From Bradyrhizobium sp. CSS354 (GTDB lineage: Bacteria; Pseudomonadota; Alphaproteobacteria; Rhizobiales; Xanthobacteraceae): a stretch of 64,000 nucleotides of DNA. Where the stretch lies: positions 434,001-498,000 of the forward strand of contig NZ_JAACFU010000001.1 in the NCBI RefSeq assembly GCF_029051725.1. Direction: 5' to 3'. Positions 1 through 8,427 of this stretch are shown piece by piece (the first letter of the stretch is position 1; the number at the start of each line of letters is the position of its first letter). A program made the translations under genes and the position numbers. The notes beneath the pieces were generated by a model. The model was not told the DNA's origin, did no database searches, and saw only the letters and a program-made list of their open reading frames with translations.

Positions 1-1651
1 AACGAAGCCACGCTCCGCTGTCGGTCTTTTCCGCCAGGCCTTCAGCCCGCAGCAAATCGCGCAATTGTGCGTGCGCGCCGACGATTCGGAACGTGATATT
101 CCGGGAGGCGAGTTCGTCATAGAGATCGTGCAACATGCGCGCGCCGGCCAGATCGATGTAGGGGGATGCCGATAGATCGCAGACAACCAGTTTGGCGCCG
201 ACCGACAGCGGCAAGGTGCCTAACACTGTTTCCAGGATCGTTTCAGCATTGATGTAGAGCAGCGAGGCTTCGGGTCGAAACGCGATGATGCCCACCAACG
301 GCTCGACGCCTTCATGCCTCGCATTATCGGAGTAACGGCCGGTACCGGGGAGCCGGCCGAGGAAAGCAACATTCGGACGCGAGGCCCGCGCCAGGAGCAG
401 GAAGATCGACGCGACGGCCGCCAGCAAAACGCCCTGCAGGATGCCCAGGAGCAACACTGACAGAAGGGCAATCGCCGCGGCATAAAAGTCGATGCGGCTG
501 ACTTGCCACATCCGCAACAGCGCGCGGATGTCCACCAGCCTGTAGACGGCGGCAAGGACGATCGCCGCCAGCACTGCCTTCGGCAAGTTTGTCAACAGAC
601 CCGTGAAGAACAGCAGGCACAGCGCAAGCGTCGCCGAGCAGATCACCAGGGCCAGCGGCGTGCGCGCCCCGGCATTGTCGTTGACCGCAGATTGCGACAG
701 CCCGCCGGCCACGGGGTAGCCGTGGCCGAAGGCGGTGACGAGGTTCGCCGCGCCAAGCCCCAAGAACTCCTGCCGGACATCGAGGGCATAGCCGTGCTTG
801 GCAGCAAAGCTGCGGGCGGCGGAGACGCCTTCGATATAGGCCAGCAGTACGCATCCCGCAGCCAGCGGGAAGAGCTCGTCGGGCTCCAACAAACCAAAAC
901 TCGGCAACCCGATAGCCGGCAATCCCTCTGGGATTTGCCCGGTGACTGGTACGCCAAGCGACGGAAGGCCAAGCAGTGTTGCCAAGACAATCGACAGCGC
1001 CATGATCGTGAGCCCGACCGGCCTTCCCGGCAGCCGCCGCTCTCCCACCAGCAGGAACAAGAGCGCGATGGCTCCGGTCGCCAGAACCAGCCAATTGATG
1101 CCGCCGAGCTGGCCGGCGAGCTTGATGGCGCGATCGAAGAAATTGTGACCGCCTCCGGCGACGCCGAACAGGCTCGGCAACTGGCTCATCATGATGGTAA
1201 GTCCCGCGCCGGCCTTGAAGCCGACCAGGATACTGTCGCTCACCAGGCGGACGAGAACGCTGAGCTTGAACAACCACGCGATCAGACAGAGCAACGCCAC
1301 CGCGCATGCGGCCAGGCTTGCGATCTCGGCGTATTTCGCCGCATCTCCGCCGGACAGCGTCCCGACCGTCGCCGCAATCATCAACGAGATCGCGGAGGTC
1401 GGACCGACCGCAAGCTGGCGAGACGACCCGAGCAGCGCATAGCCGAGGCCGCCGAGCATGTAGCCGTAGATGCCGATCTGGGGCGGCAGGCCCGCCAGGG
1501 TCGCGTAGGCCAGCGACACGGGGATGGCGTAAGCCGCGAGGGTGATTCCGGCGATTGCGTCCGAACGCAGCCAGGCACTGTGATACTGCGCCAGCCAGAT
1601 TGCGGGCGGAAACAGGAAGGTCCAGCGCGATCTGCGGTCAGATGAGGTCAT
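1..1651 (-). CDS. SulP/SLC26-family anion transporter with STAS domain (3' end outside window)
   Basis: The minus-strand frame starting at ATG 1651 stays open to the left edge, giving about 550 residues of a family that usually has 500-600, so only the extreme C-terminus is missing. The protein starts MTSSDRRSRW and is a multi-spanning membrane protein with typical SulP blocks (AIPVSLAYATLAGLPP, then GGLSQSAVNDNAGARTP). The last 110 or so residues form a soluble STAS domain (LVVCDLSASPYIDLAGARML). Members move sulfate, bicarbonate or other anions by H+ symport or exchange; the substrate cannot be read from sequence. It overlaps the upstream YoaK-family gene by four bases (ATGA), so both probably share the FixK-type box at 2384-2397. 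Confidence 0.9.
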   Translation of the reverse strand, partial: MTSSDRRSRWTFLFPPAIWLAQYHSAWLRSDAIAGITLAAYAIPVSLAYATLAGLPPQIGIYGYMLGGLGYALLGSSRQLAVGPTSAISLMIAATVGTLSGGDAAKYAEIASLAACAVALLCLIAWLFKLSVLVRLVSDSILVGFKAGAGLTIMMSQLPSLFGVAGGGHNFFDRAIKLAGQLGGINWLVLATGAIALLFLLVGERRLPGRPVGLTIMALSIVLATLLGLPSLGVPVTGQIPEGLPAIGLPSFGLLEPDELFPLAAGCVLLAYIEGVSAARSFAAKHGYALDVRQEFLGLGAANLVTAFGHGYPVAGGLSQSAVNDNAGARTPLALVICSATLALCLLFFTGLLTNLPKAVLAAIVLAAVYRLVDIRALLRMWQVSRIDFYAAAIALLSVLLLGILQGVLLAAVASIFLLLARASRPNVAFLGRLPGTGRYSDNARHEGVEPLVGIIAFRPEASLLYINAETILETVLGTLPLSVGAKLVVCDLSASPYIDLAGARMLHDLYDELASRNITFRIVGAHAQLRDLLRAEGLAEKTDSGAWLR

Positions 1652-2322
1652 GGGCTGGCCTCGTCGCCCGCGCTTTCGCAACGCAACAGCACGACCAGGA
1701 GCGCGATCACGGGAACGCCGAGCGCCAGATCCGGGATCTGCTTGGTCGCGAAGGCACCAAGCGCGGCGCCGAGGCCGAACGTGATGCACAAAACAGCGAA
1801 AACGCCAGAGGGCCGCAGCGCCCCATCGCCAGAAGCTACAGCAAACACCCCTTCAATTGCCTGCCGCATGTTGCCCGTGATCATGACGGAGCTGTAAGGC
1901 ACGCCCTCAACTCTCGTGAAGACGGCGCTCTGTACGGCGGCGACGAACGAAATGCCAAGTGTACCCGCGAGATCCGGCAGGCGGTTGTGCAGGACGGCGA
2001 TAACGACCAGCAGGAGGATTTCCAGCAGTATGCTGATGGCAATGGCGCGCTCTCCCGCCGCGCGGCGCAACCATGACGCCACGACGATACCCACCGCGAA
2101 CGCAAGGATTGGTGGGACGAAGTGGAGCGCTTTCGCCCAGTCGCCGACGGAGCCATGGACCCACAGCAGGACGAGATTGGCCGTCTGGGCGTTGGCCATG
2201 ACGCCGTGGACGATCCACGTATAGGCATCGAGATAGCCGCCGGTGAAGGCCAGCAACAGCGCGACAGGCACCGTCTCGTCGCGGCGTATCGACGAAGCGG
2301 CGGTGGTATCCATCGTACTCAT
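1648..2322 (-). CDS. YoaK family (DUF1275) membrane protein
   Basis: This 224-residue protein begins MSTMDTTAASS and has about six hydrophobic segments. The family signature GGYLDAYTWIVHGVMANAQT near residue 30 and SVMITGNMRQAIEG near residue 150 place it in the YoaK/DUF1275 family, whose function is unknown. A longer reading from a TTG at 2397 is possible but would put the start inside the FixK-type box, so ATG 2322 was chosen. The stop codon overlaps the start of the SulP gene, which suggests translational coupling of two membrane proteins. Confidence 0.85.
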   Translation of the reverse strand: MSTMDTTAASSIRRDETVPVALLLAFTGGYLDAYTWIVHGVMANAQTANLVLLWVHGSVGDWAKALHFVPPILAFAVGIVVASWLRRAAGERAIAISILLEILLLVVIAVLHNRLPDLAGTLGISFVAAVQSAVFTRVEGVPYSSVMITGNMRQAIEGVFAVASGDGALRPSGVFAVLCITFGLGAALGAFATKQIPDLALGVPVIALLVVLLRCESAGDEASP

Positions 2323-2383
2323 GCCCCAACGTCGGGTTTTGAAATCCTGCAACTCAACAGGGAGCGTCTGGCCGACCGCGAGG

Positions 2384-2397
2384 TTGATCTGGATCAA
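2384..2397. promoter_or_regulatory. FNR/FixK-type box TTGAT-CTGG-ATCAA
   Basis: This is a perfect TTGAT-N4-ATCAA palindrome between divergent genes. It ends 61 bases before the YoaK-family ATG and 53 bases before the AspT-type ATG, so it could serve one or both. The spacing to the start codon matches the other boxes in this island. Confidence 0.8.
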
Positions 2398-2450
2398 GCA
2401 TCGGCGGCTATCACCAACCAGATTGGCGCAAATGGCTGGAGGGCCCGCCC

Positions 2451-4139
2451 ATGAGCACGGTCAGATGGATCATATCCGCCGCGCCGGAAATTTTCCTGCT
2501 GCTGTCCGTCGCGCTCGGCACCATTCTTGGTCGCGTCAGAATCCGCGGCTTTTCGATAGGCACCACCGCGTGCACGCTCATCGTTGCCGTCCTGATCGGG
2601 CAGCTTGGCACCTTCACGTTTCCTTCCCTGCTCAGGATTATTCTCTTCAGCCTGTTCGTGTTCACGATCGGCTACCGATCCGGACCCGAGTTCTTTGCCT
2701 CGCTGAGCATCCGGACCCTGGCTCAGGTCGCGCTCGCGCTCGTGCTTGGTGGTACCGGCCTCGTCATCGTTCTCATATTTGCCCATGTGTTCGCGCTCGG
2801 TCCCGGCACCGCTTCCGGTCTTGCTGCGGGAGCCCTGACACAATCGTCGGTCATCGGCACCGCATCTGGCGCACTATCCCAGCTCGGACTGACCAAAGAG
2901 GTGCTGCAGCAACAGGACGCCAATATCGCCGCCGGCTACGCCGTCACCTACGTACTCGGCTATATCCTCACGCTCCTGTACGTGCCGTTTGTCGCGCCGA
3001 AATTGATGCGGATCGATCTGAAAGCGGAAGCTGCAAAGCTCGAGGCGGAGCTTTCGGGCGGCAACCCGCCACAAACTGAAAATCTGCATTATCGAAAATT
3101 CCAGGCCCGCGCGTACCGGGTGTCGGCAGCGGCGGGACGGACCGTCGGCGCCGTCGAAGACCAGATCGGCAGCCGCAGCGTGATCGAGCGGATCGTGCGC
3201 CAGGGCGCTGACGTCGAACCGCATCGCGATACTGTTCTTGAAGCGAACGACGACATCGTTATCGCAGGCCGCACCGCCGCCATCGTCGCTGCAAAGCCGA
3301 TTGTTGGCACCGAGATCGACGCTGACGAGATCCTGAAGGCGCTTCCCGGCAACCTGGTCGAGGTCCTCGTCGACAATGGCAAGCTCCATGGCCGCTCAGT
3401 CAAGGAGGTGGCTGAACGCGTTGGCGACGCTGCGCGCGGCGTGTTCCTGCGCACCTTGACGCGGATGGGACGCGAGGTCCCCCTGAGCGCCGATACCCGC
3501 GTCTATGTCGGTGACGTCATGACGCTGGTCGGCAGCACCCGCAACATCGAGCGCGCCGCCTCGCAGGTTGGACAGATCCTGAGCTCCGACGACCGTACCG
3601 ACATTGCATTCCTTGCCGCAGGCATTGCCGTAGGTCTTCTCGCCGGTCTCGCGAGCGTCAAGATCGGTTCAGTGCCCCTGACTCTGGGCGGCGGCGGCGG
3701 TGCCTTGATAGCGGGACTTTTCTGCGGCTGGCTGCGCTCGCGCCGGCCGACCATGGGTGCAATGCCGCCCGCCGCGCAGCAAACGCTGAGCGACCTCGGG
3801 CTCGGCGGCTTCATCGCGGCGATCGGACTCGGCAACGGCCACGCAGCCTGGGTCGCGATCCAGTCGCACGGTATGCTGCTGGTCGGCATGGGCCTGGTCG
3901 TCACACTGGTGCCGCTGATTGTGACCACCCTATTCGCGCATCGCGTGCTTCGCATGAACCCGGTCATCATTTGTGGAGCGCTCGCCGGCGCCATGACGGT
4001 CGATGCCGCCGTGACCGGCGCCTGCGAAGTTGCAGAAAGCCAGACGCCGGTGCTCGGCGTCGCGGTGCCCTATGCTGTCGGAAACGTTGTGCTGACCGTG
4101 CTTGGACCGATCATCGTGGCCAGCACTTTCGCCGGTTGA
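2451..4139 (+). CDS. AspT/YbjL-type exchanger with two RCK_C (TrkA-C) domains
   Basis: The 562-residue protein has two hydrophobic halves (about residues 5-185 and 380-562) flanking a soluble middle with two TrkA-C-like segments (around residues 205-290 and 295-375). This is the layout of the aspartate:alanine exchanger (AAEx) family. Glycine-rich blocks such as SVKIGSVPLTLGGGGGALIAG and GALAGAMTVDAAVTGACE are typical of it. Family members swap dicarboxylic amino acids or succinate; the substrate here is unknown. It is divergent from the YoaK-family gene with a FixK-type box between them. The alpha/beta hydrolase gene follows after 11 bases. Confidence 0.85.
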   Translation: MSTVRWIISAAPEIFLLLSVALGTILGRVRIRGFSIGTTACTLIVAVLIGQLGTFTFPSLLRIILFSLFVFTIGYRSGPEFFASLSIRTLAQVALALVLGGTGLVIVLIFAHVFALGPGTASGLAAGALTQSSVIGTASGALSQLGLTKEVLQQQDANIAAGYAVTYVLGYILTLLYVPFVAPKLMRIDLKAEAAKLEAELSGGNPPQTENLHYRKFQARAYRVSAAAGRTVGAVEDQIGSRSVIERIVRQGADVEPHRDTVLEANDDIVIAGRTAAIVAAKPIVGTEIDADEILKALPGNLVEVLVDNGKLHGRSVKEVAERVGDAARGVFLRTLTRMGREVPLSADTRVYVGDVMTLVGSTRNIERAASQVGQILSSDDRTDIAFLAAGIAVGLLAGLASVKIGSVPLTLGGGGGALIAGLFCGWLRSRRPTMGAMPPAAQQTLSDLGLGGFIAAIGLGNGHAAWVAIQSHGMLLVGMGLVVTLVPLIVTTLFAHRVLRMNPVIICGALAGAMTVDAAVTGACEVAESQTPVLGVAVPYAVGNVVLTVLGPIIVASTFAG

Positions 4140-4150
4140 AGGAGGCGCGC

Positions 4151-5038
4151 GTGAATCTCCGCCATGCTTCAACAGTGACTTACCTGGCGGCAGCATTGAG
4201 TATCCTGGCCTGCATTATTGCTCCAGCACGTGCCGACGACAATGTCCGCATCCAGGAGGAGGTCTGGGCTCTGCCGCTACCGCTGCCGATGTTCGCCTAT
4301 GTAGTGCGGCCCGTCGGCGACGGCCCCTTCCCGCTGGCGATCATGAACCACGGCGTGTCGCTCAAGCCCGTCGATCGCAGCTTCTTCCCGTTGGTGGAGT
4401 TCCGTGGCGCCGCCAAATGGTTTGCCAAGCGCGGCTACCTCGTGGTTGCACCAGTCGGCACCGGCTATGGGGCAGCCGCGATCGATATTCCCGAGCATGG
4501 TCTCTACGGACCGTTCTTCTCCAAGGTCGGAAATTGCACCAATCCGAACTTCCACGACGCCGGGCGTGCCGTTGCACAAGCCGATCTCTGGATCATCGAC
4601 TACATGGTGGCCGAGAAGCGCGTTCTGCCGAAGGACGTGATCGTCATTGGACAGTCCGCGGGCGGCTGGGCTTCCATTGCGCTCTCGAGTGCAAACCCGC
4701 CGCAGGTCAAGGCAATCATCACCTTCGCGGCTGGACGCGGCGGCCGTGTCGACGGCAAACCCAATAACAATTGCGCGCCGGACAAGCTCGTCGAAGCGAC
4801 TGCCGATTTCGGCCGAACCTCGCGCGTTCCAATGCTGTGGTTCTATATCGAGAACGACACGTTTTTCGGTCCCGCCTTGTCGAAGCGCATGCACGAGGCC
4901 TTCACCGCTGCCGGCGGTAGGGCCGAATATCATCTGATGCCGCCCTTCGGCAACGAGGGACATTTCTTCGTCGGCTCGCCTGACACGATCGCGACGTGGG
5001 CACCACTCGTCGAGAAATTCCTCGACGAACAGAAGTAG
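4151..5038 (+). CDS. Secreted alpha/beta hydrolase (dienelactone-hydrolase-like)
   Basis: The GTG start at 4151 has an AAGGAGG ribosome site seven bases upstream and yields 295 residues beginning with a signal peptide that ends near PARADDN. The nucleophile elbow is GQSAG (VIVIGQSAGGWAS), and a late GNEGHFF block supplies a plausible catalytic histidine. The fold is alpha/beta hydrolase, closest to periplasmic dienelactone-hydrolase-like or PHB-depolymerase-like proteins; the substrate is unknown. It lies 11 bases after the exchanger gene, so co-transcription is likely. An in-frame extension upstream overlaps the exchanger and lacks a ribosome site. Confidence 0.75.
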   Translation: MNLRHASTVTYLAAALSILACIIAPARADDNVRIQEEVWALPLPLPMFAYVVRPVGDGPFPLAIMNHGVSLKPVDRSFFPLVEFRGAAKWFAKRGYLVVAPVGTGYGAAAIDIPEHGLYGPFFSKVGNCTNPNFHDAGRAVAQADLWIIDYMVAEKRVLPKDVIVIGQSAGGWASIALSSANPPQVKAIITFAAGRGGRVDGKPNNNCAPDKLVEATADFGRTSRVPMLWFYIENDTFFGPALSKRMHEAFTAAGGRAEYHLMPPFGNEGHFFVGSPDTIATWAPLVEKFLDEQK

Positions 5039-5069
5039 GCGCGGAGGACGCGCGGCTGGAGGCACTGAC

Positions 5070-5681
5070 ATGATCAACCCAGCTTCGACACCATGGCTCA
5101 AGCAGGCGCGCGCTTACCTATCCCTTTTGTTAGCAGCGACCGTTGTCGGACCGGCTTCAGCCCAGAACTCGGCAGCGCAGGAGCATGCGCGCGAGGCAAA
5201 GCCCGCCGAAATTGCGCCTCGCGGACAGCGCGAAGCCAAGGACATCACCTATGGCGACTGGCGGAAGCTTTGCGTAAAGCCCGGCGGCGCGCCGATGCTG
5301 TGCCGGACCTCGATCACCGGCAAGTTTGCAACGGGCCAGATGGCGGTGCGCCTGGACCTGATCGAGCGTGACGGCGACCGCACTGCCCGGCTCCAAGTGT
5401 TTGTCCCCGTCGGGATGTATCTGCAACGGCCTGCCAAGCTGACCGTCGATCAGGGAAATTCCAGATCGTTGCCCTACACCTGGTGCCTGACCAACACCTG
5501 TATCGCCGCCGACGCCGCCGATCCTGGGTTCGTCAAGGACATGGAAGCCGGCAAAGCTTTGGTGCTCGAGGTCACCGATTCCAACCTTTTGTCTCTGGCG
5601 ACATCGTTACCGCTGGCGCAGTTCGCTTCGGTACACAACGGCGCGCCCACACAGACCCTGGAGCAGGACATCGAGGAGTGA
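5070..5681 (+). CDS. Invasion-associated locus B (IalB)-family periplasmic protein
   Basis: The 203-residue product has an N-terminal signal sequence (LSLLLAATVVGPASAQ) and then the IalB layout: a YGDW block (ITYGDWRKLC), cysteines likely to form disulfides (C in WRKLC, LCRT, TWCLTNTC) and a FVPVGMYL strand. IalB proteins are conserved in alphaproteobacteria and were first linked to erythrocyte invasion in Bartonella; in soil bacteria their role is unclear. The gene follows the hydrolase by 31 bases and runs convergently into the single-receiver gene. Confidence 0.85.
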   Translation: MINPASTPWLKQARAYLSLLLAATVVGPASAQNSAAQEHAREAKPAEIAPRGQREAKDITYGDWRKLCVKPGGAPMLCRTSITGKFATGQMAVRLDLIERDGDRTARLQVFVPVGMYLQRPAKLTVDQGNSRSLPYTWCLTNTCIAADAADPGFVKDMEAGKALVLEVTDSNLLSLATSLPLAQFASVHNGAPTQTLEQDIEE

Positions 5682-5693
5682 GCAGCGGCGGCT

Positions 5694-6068
5694 TCAGCCA
5701 TGCTCGGCGCAGGCGCGTTCAATGGAGTCGATGAGTGCGCTTGCTGCGAAGGGCTTGGCCAGATAGGCGGCGCACCCAGACTCAATCGCGGCGACCTGAT
5801 TCGCCCGACAGTCGTTGCCGGTAATGTAGATGACCGGGACCGTGGCACCCTCGCTGGCGAGCCTGCGGCGGAGTGAGATACCCGACTCTCCGTTCAGATT
5901 GATATCCAGAACGATGCAGCACGCCTCTTCGATGCACCCATGACGAAGCAACGCACCCGCGGAATCAAAAGCAACCGCATCAAAGCCGTGCTTCCGAAGC
6001 AGCCGCTCCAAGCTTCGGCGCATTGATAAATCATCATCCACGACGTAAATCGGCTTACGTGCAAACAA
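5694..6068 (-). CDS. Single-domain response regulator (FixJ-type receiver)
   Basis: The 124-residue protein is a stand-alone receiver with no output domain. The acidic pocket (VVDDD near residue 10), phospho-acceptor Asp55 (IVLDINLNG), Thr83 (YITGN) and Lys105 (YLAKPF) are all present. Its sequence is closest to FixJ-type receivers such as that of the neighbouring 6264-6887 protein, so it may compete for, or relay, phosphoryl groups from the same kinase. No kinase gene is visible nearby. Confidence 0.85.
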   Translation of the reverse strand: MFARKPIYVVDDDLSMRRSLERLLRKHGFDAVAFDSAGALLRHGCIEEACCIVLDINLNGESGISLRRRLASEGATVPVIYITGNDCRANQVAAIESGCAAYLAKPFAASALIDSIERACAEHG

Positions 6069-6263
6069 TGGACCCGTCTTTCTGATTGCAAACCTGGCAC
6101 TCGCGTCGCAACGACGCTACGCGGCAAAGGTTCCTGCGCTAATCCGACGGCTAACGACGCCGGTATGTAGGCGGCCCAGGGCGAATTATGTCAATAACTT
6201 TTCATATTGTCCCATCGTACAGGTCTGATCACCGACCTGACGAAGCCACGAAAACGGCCTGCA

Positions 6264-6887
6264 TCACATCTTTGCCGAATCCAGAAGGCCGAGCCGCTCT
6301 GCAGCGGACACCAGTTCGGCAAACGATAATACCTGCATCTTTGTCATCACTTGGTGGCGGTGCGCCTTCACCGTGCGTTCGGTCGTTCCAAGCTCATAGG
6401 CGATCTGCTTGTTGATTTTACCGCGTACGATCAGGTCGAACACCTGTCGTTCGCGCCGCGATAGAGACCTCAAGCGAGAACGTAGCGAATCGAGCTTGCT
6501 GTGTTGACTCCGGGCCGCCTCCTGTTGAGCCATTGCCCGCTCAATCGCATCGATCAACTGTTCCGACGACACCGGCTTGGTCAGAAAATCCTCCGCGCCG
6601 GCCTTGATCGCACGGACCGTCGTCGCGGTATCCGCATGTCCGGTCAGAAAGACGATGGGCAGCGGCGAATGGCATTGGACGAGGGAGGCTTGCAACTCCG
6701 GCCCGCTCAGGCCCGGAAGCTGCACATCGAGCAAGATACATCCCGGATCGTCGGACCCTGGCGGATCATCCAGTAACTGCTGGGCGGACGCGTAGGTCAC
6801 AACTTCATACCCAGCCAGTTTAAGCCGACGCTGGATCGCCGTCCGAAAGGATGCGTCGTCGTCCACGACATAAACGAAGCCGGGCAA
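6264..6887 (-). CDS. FixJ-like two-component response regulator (receiver + LuxR-type HTH)
   Basis: The 207-residue protein has a receiver domain (residues 4-120) with Asp54 (ILLDVQLPG), Thr82 and Lys104 (FLTKPVS), then a short linker and a LuxR/FixJ-type HTH (LSRRERQVFDLIVRGKINKQ, then ERTVKAHRHQV). FixJ proteins activate fixK and other promoters under low oxygen when phosphorylated by FixL. It is transcribed away from the FixK-like gene at 7204, with a 316-base intergenic region between, consistent with a FixJ-to-FixK relay. It could equally be one of the many FixJ paralogues with another signal. Confidence 0.88.
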   Translation of the reverse strand: MPGFVYVVDDDASFRTAIQRRLKLAGYEVVTYASAQQLLDDPPGSDDPGCILLDVQLPGLSGPELQASLVQCHSPLPIVFLTGHADTATTVRAIKAGAEDFLTKPVSSEQLIDAIERAMAQQEAARSQHSKLDSLRSRLRSLSRRERQVFDLIVRGKINKQIAYELGTTERTVKAHRHQVMTKMQVLSFAELVSAAERLGLLDSAKM

Positions 6888-7203
6888 GTTTTTTCCTCGC
6901 TAGGTACTTCAAATGCAGAAAGACCAGACGCGCCTTAGTACCTGAGCAAAGCAGCACAATTGGAATGCCACAACCGCGAATGGAGCGTCTGTTTTCGGCA
7001 TATTGCCGCACCATCTGACAGACACTCTGACGGGTTCTCATCAAGCGCATCGAACCCTTCCTGTACCTTGGTACAATGCACCTACAGACAATGGTTGAAA
7101 ACCCCACTTATGGCCTAAACAACCTTCGCGGGAAGCGGATTTTCGGCGGCTCCTCATTCCCGACGATGGAAATACCGCGTCACCATCAGTTCGGGAGTTG
7201 GCC
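6888..7203. promoter_or_regulatory. Intergenic region between divergent FixJ-like and FixK-like genes
   Basis: No credible gene lies in these 316 bases. They must hold both promoters. The notable element is CCTTGGTACAATG at 7066-7078, found again at 15296-15308, and a related GTAC-centred stretch (CTTAGTACCTGAG) lies at about 6933-6945, near the FixJ-like start. No perfect TTGAT-N4-ATCAA box was seen here. Confidence 0.55.
7066..7078 (+). promoter_or_regulatory. 13-base motif CCTTGGTACAATG shared with 15296-15308
   Basis: The same 13 bases occur exactly at two places in the island, here 125 bases before the FixK-like ATG and again 80 bases before a small gene at 15389. The centre is palindromic (GTAC). 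It may be a binding site of the FixJ-like regulator or a promoter element; this is inference from recurrence only. Confidence 0.35.
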
Positions 7204-7887
7204 ATGTTCGTTCGCACCGCTGCCGACGCCGCCTCGCGGCTTCATTCGCTCCGCGAGCTAGGGTTAAACACCGATTCAAACCCGATCATTAGTTTGAACG
7301 AATTTACCTACAAGAAAGGCTCGGAAGTCTACGGCGAAAAGGAGCCTGCGGAATACGTTTATCAGGTGAAGAGGGGCGCGGTGCGAAGCTATAAGCTGCT
7401 GTCCGACGGCCGGCGCCAAATCGGCGCATTTCACCTGGCCGGCGATATTTTCGGGCTCGAGAACGGCGGCGTGCACCGATTCACGACTGAAGCGATCGTC
7501 GACACCACGGTTCGTCTGGTCAGGCGCCAAAGCCTCGAGCTGGTTGCTCAGGGCGACCCCATGGTTGCCCGCAACCTGCTGAGCATGACCACCAAGAACC
7601 TTCAGCATGCGGAAGACCACATGCTGCTGCTTGGCCGCAAGACGTCGCTGGAGCGAGTCGCAGCCTTCCTGATCGAGATGGACAAGCGGCTGACGGCTGC
7701 TGGCATCATGGCGCTGCCGATGTCGCGGCGCGATATCGCCGACTATCTCGGATTGACGCTGGAAACCGTCTCCCGCGCACTATCGCGGTTGCATGAGCTC
7801 GGGATCCTCGGCTTCATCGGAAATACCCAGCGCCAGATCGTGCTGCTGGACAGGCTGAAGCTCGCTAGCCTCGATCTCCAGAACTAG
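7204..7887 (+). CDS. FixK-like CRP/FNR-family transcription regulator lacking cysteines
   Basis: From ATG 7204, seven bases after a GGGAG ribosome site, the protein has 227 residues: a cyclic-nucleotide-type beta-barrel (about residues 25-145), a dimer helix and a winged HTH (SRRDIADYLGLTLETVSRAL). ETVSR in the recognition helix is the FNR/FixK type that reads TTGAT half sites. It lacks the N-terminal cysteine cluster that binds Fe-S in FNR, as FixK does. It has no cysteine anywhere, unlike B. diazoefficiens FixK2, which is inactivated by oxidation at Cys183. Its last 23 bases overlap the convergent channel gene. It is the obvious local candidate to act at the seven FixK-type boxes. Confidence 0.88.
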   Translation: MFVRTAADAASRLHSLRELGLNTDSNPIISLNEFTYKKGSEVYGEKEPAEYVYQVKRGAVRSYKLLSDGRRQIGAFHLAGDIFGLENGGVHRFTTEAIVDTTVRLVRRQSLELVAQGDPMVARNLLSMTTKNLQHAEDHMLLLGRKTSLERVAAFLIEMDKRLTAAGIMALPMSRRDIADYLGLTLETVSRALSRLHELGILGFIGNTQRQIVLLDRLKLASLDLQN

Positions 7888-8323
7888 ACTTAGGTGCCGC
7901 AATCGCGGCGAGATGCTCGACCGTCTTGCGCAGAACCTCAAACAGGACCGCAGTCGACCATCCGAACATCAGGATTCCGTTCATCGCTGTCATGGGTCCC
8001 GTCAATCGCCACCCCGCCACGGGCGTAATGTCCCCATAGCCAAGCGTGGTGTAGTTCACGAACGTGAAATATAGCAGATCGCTGCCCGGAGGCGCCGCGC
8101 CGACTGCCGCATAGGCGAGCGCCCAAATGAGAACCTCGACAGTGTGCGCGACCATCAAAATGACAGCAGTGGTGACCATCACGGCCATCAGGTGCGACCG
8201 GGGCCGCGCCGTGTGCCTTAATCCGGCGGTACGAGCGATATCGATGGCCGCAACGGTCACCAGCGCGTGAATCATGATGTTGATCACGCTGATCAAGGTA
8301 CCGAGCAGGAATTGGACCGCCAT
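7865..8323 (-). CDS. Small two-pore-helix potassium channel (Ion_trans_2 type)
   Basis: ATG 8323 follows an AGGAG site and gives 152 residues. There are hydrophobic segments near residues 5-30, 47-75 and 105-130, and a canonical K+ selectivity filter TTLGYGD at residues 92-98, so the pore-forming Ion_trans_2 fold is clear. No RCK or cyclic-nucleotide domain is attached. A longer reading from 8407 lacks a ribosome site. The 3' end overlaps the convergent FixK-like gene by 23 bases. Confidence 0.85.
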   Translation of the reverse strand: MAVQFLLGTLISVINIMIHALVTVAAIDIARTAGLRHTARPRSHLMAVMVTTAVILMVAHTVEVLIWALAYAAVGAAPPGSDLLYFTFVNYTTLGYGDITPVAGWRLTGPMTAMNGILMFGWSTAVLFEVLRKTVEHLAAIAAPKSSSGDRG

Positions 8324-8427
8324 TACACACTCCTGGTGCCGGCATCGAAGAAGCCGTCCGATAATCCCGCAAGCGCCGACCACGCCCCCCTCAACGCCTG
8401 ACCGCAACCCGGATCAAGGAGAACGTA

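Noticed and set aside
503..1645. 380-residue open frame on the plus strand
   Set aside because: It is an antisense shadow of the SulP gene, with Gln/Arg/Asp-rich composition and no recognisable motif.
2323..2397. TTG start at 2397 for the YoaK-family protein
   Set aside because: The start would lie inside the FixK-type palindrome and lacks a ribosome site; ATG 2322 gives the normal family length.
6220..6239. Hairpin CAGGTC...GACCTG between the two response-regulator genes
   Set aside because: The stem is only six base pairs, without a T-run or recurrence, so it was not listed as a terminator or operator.
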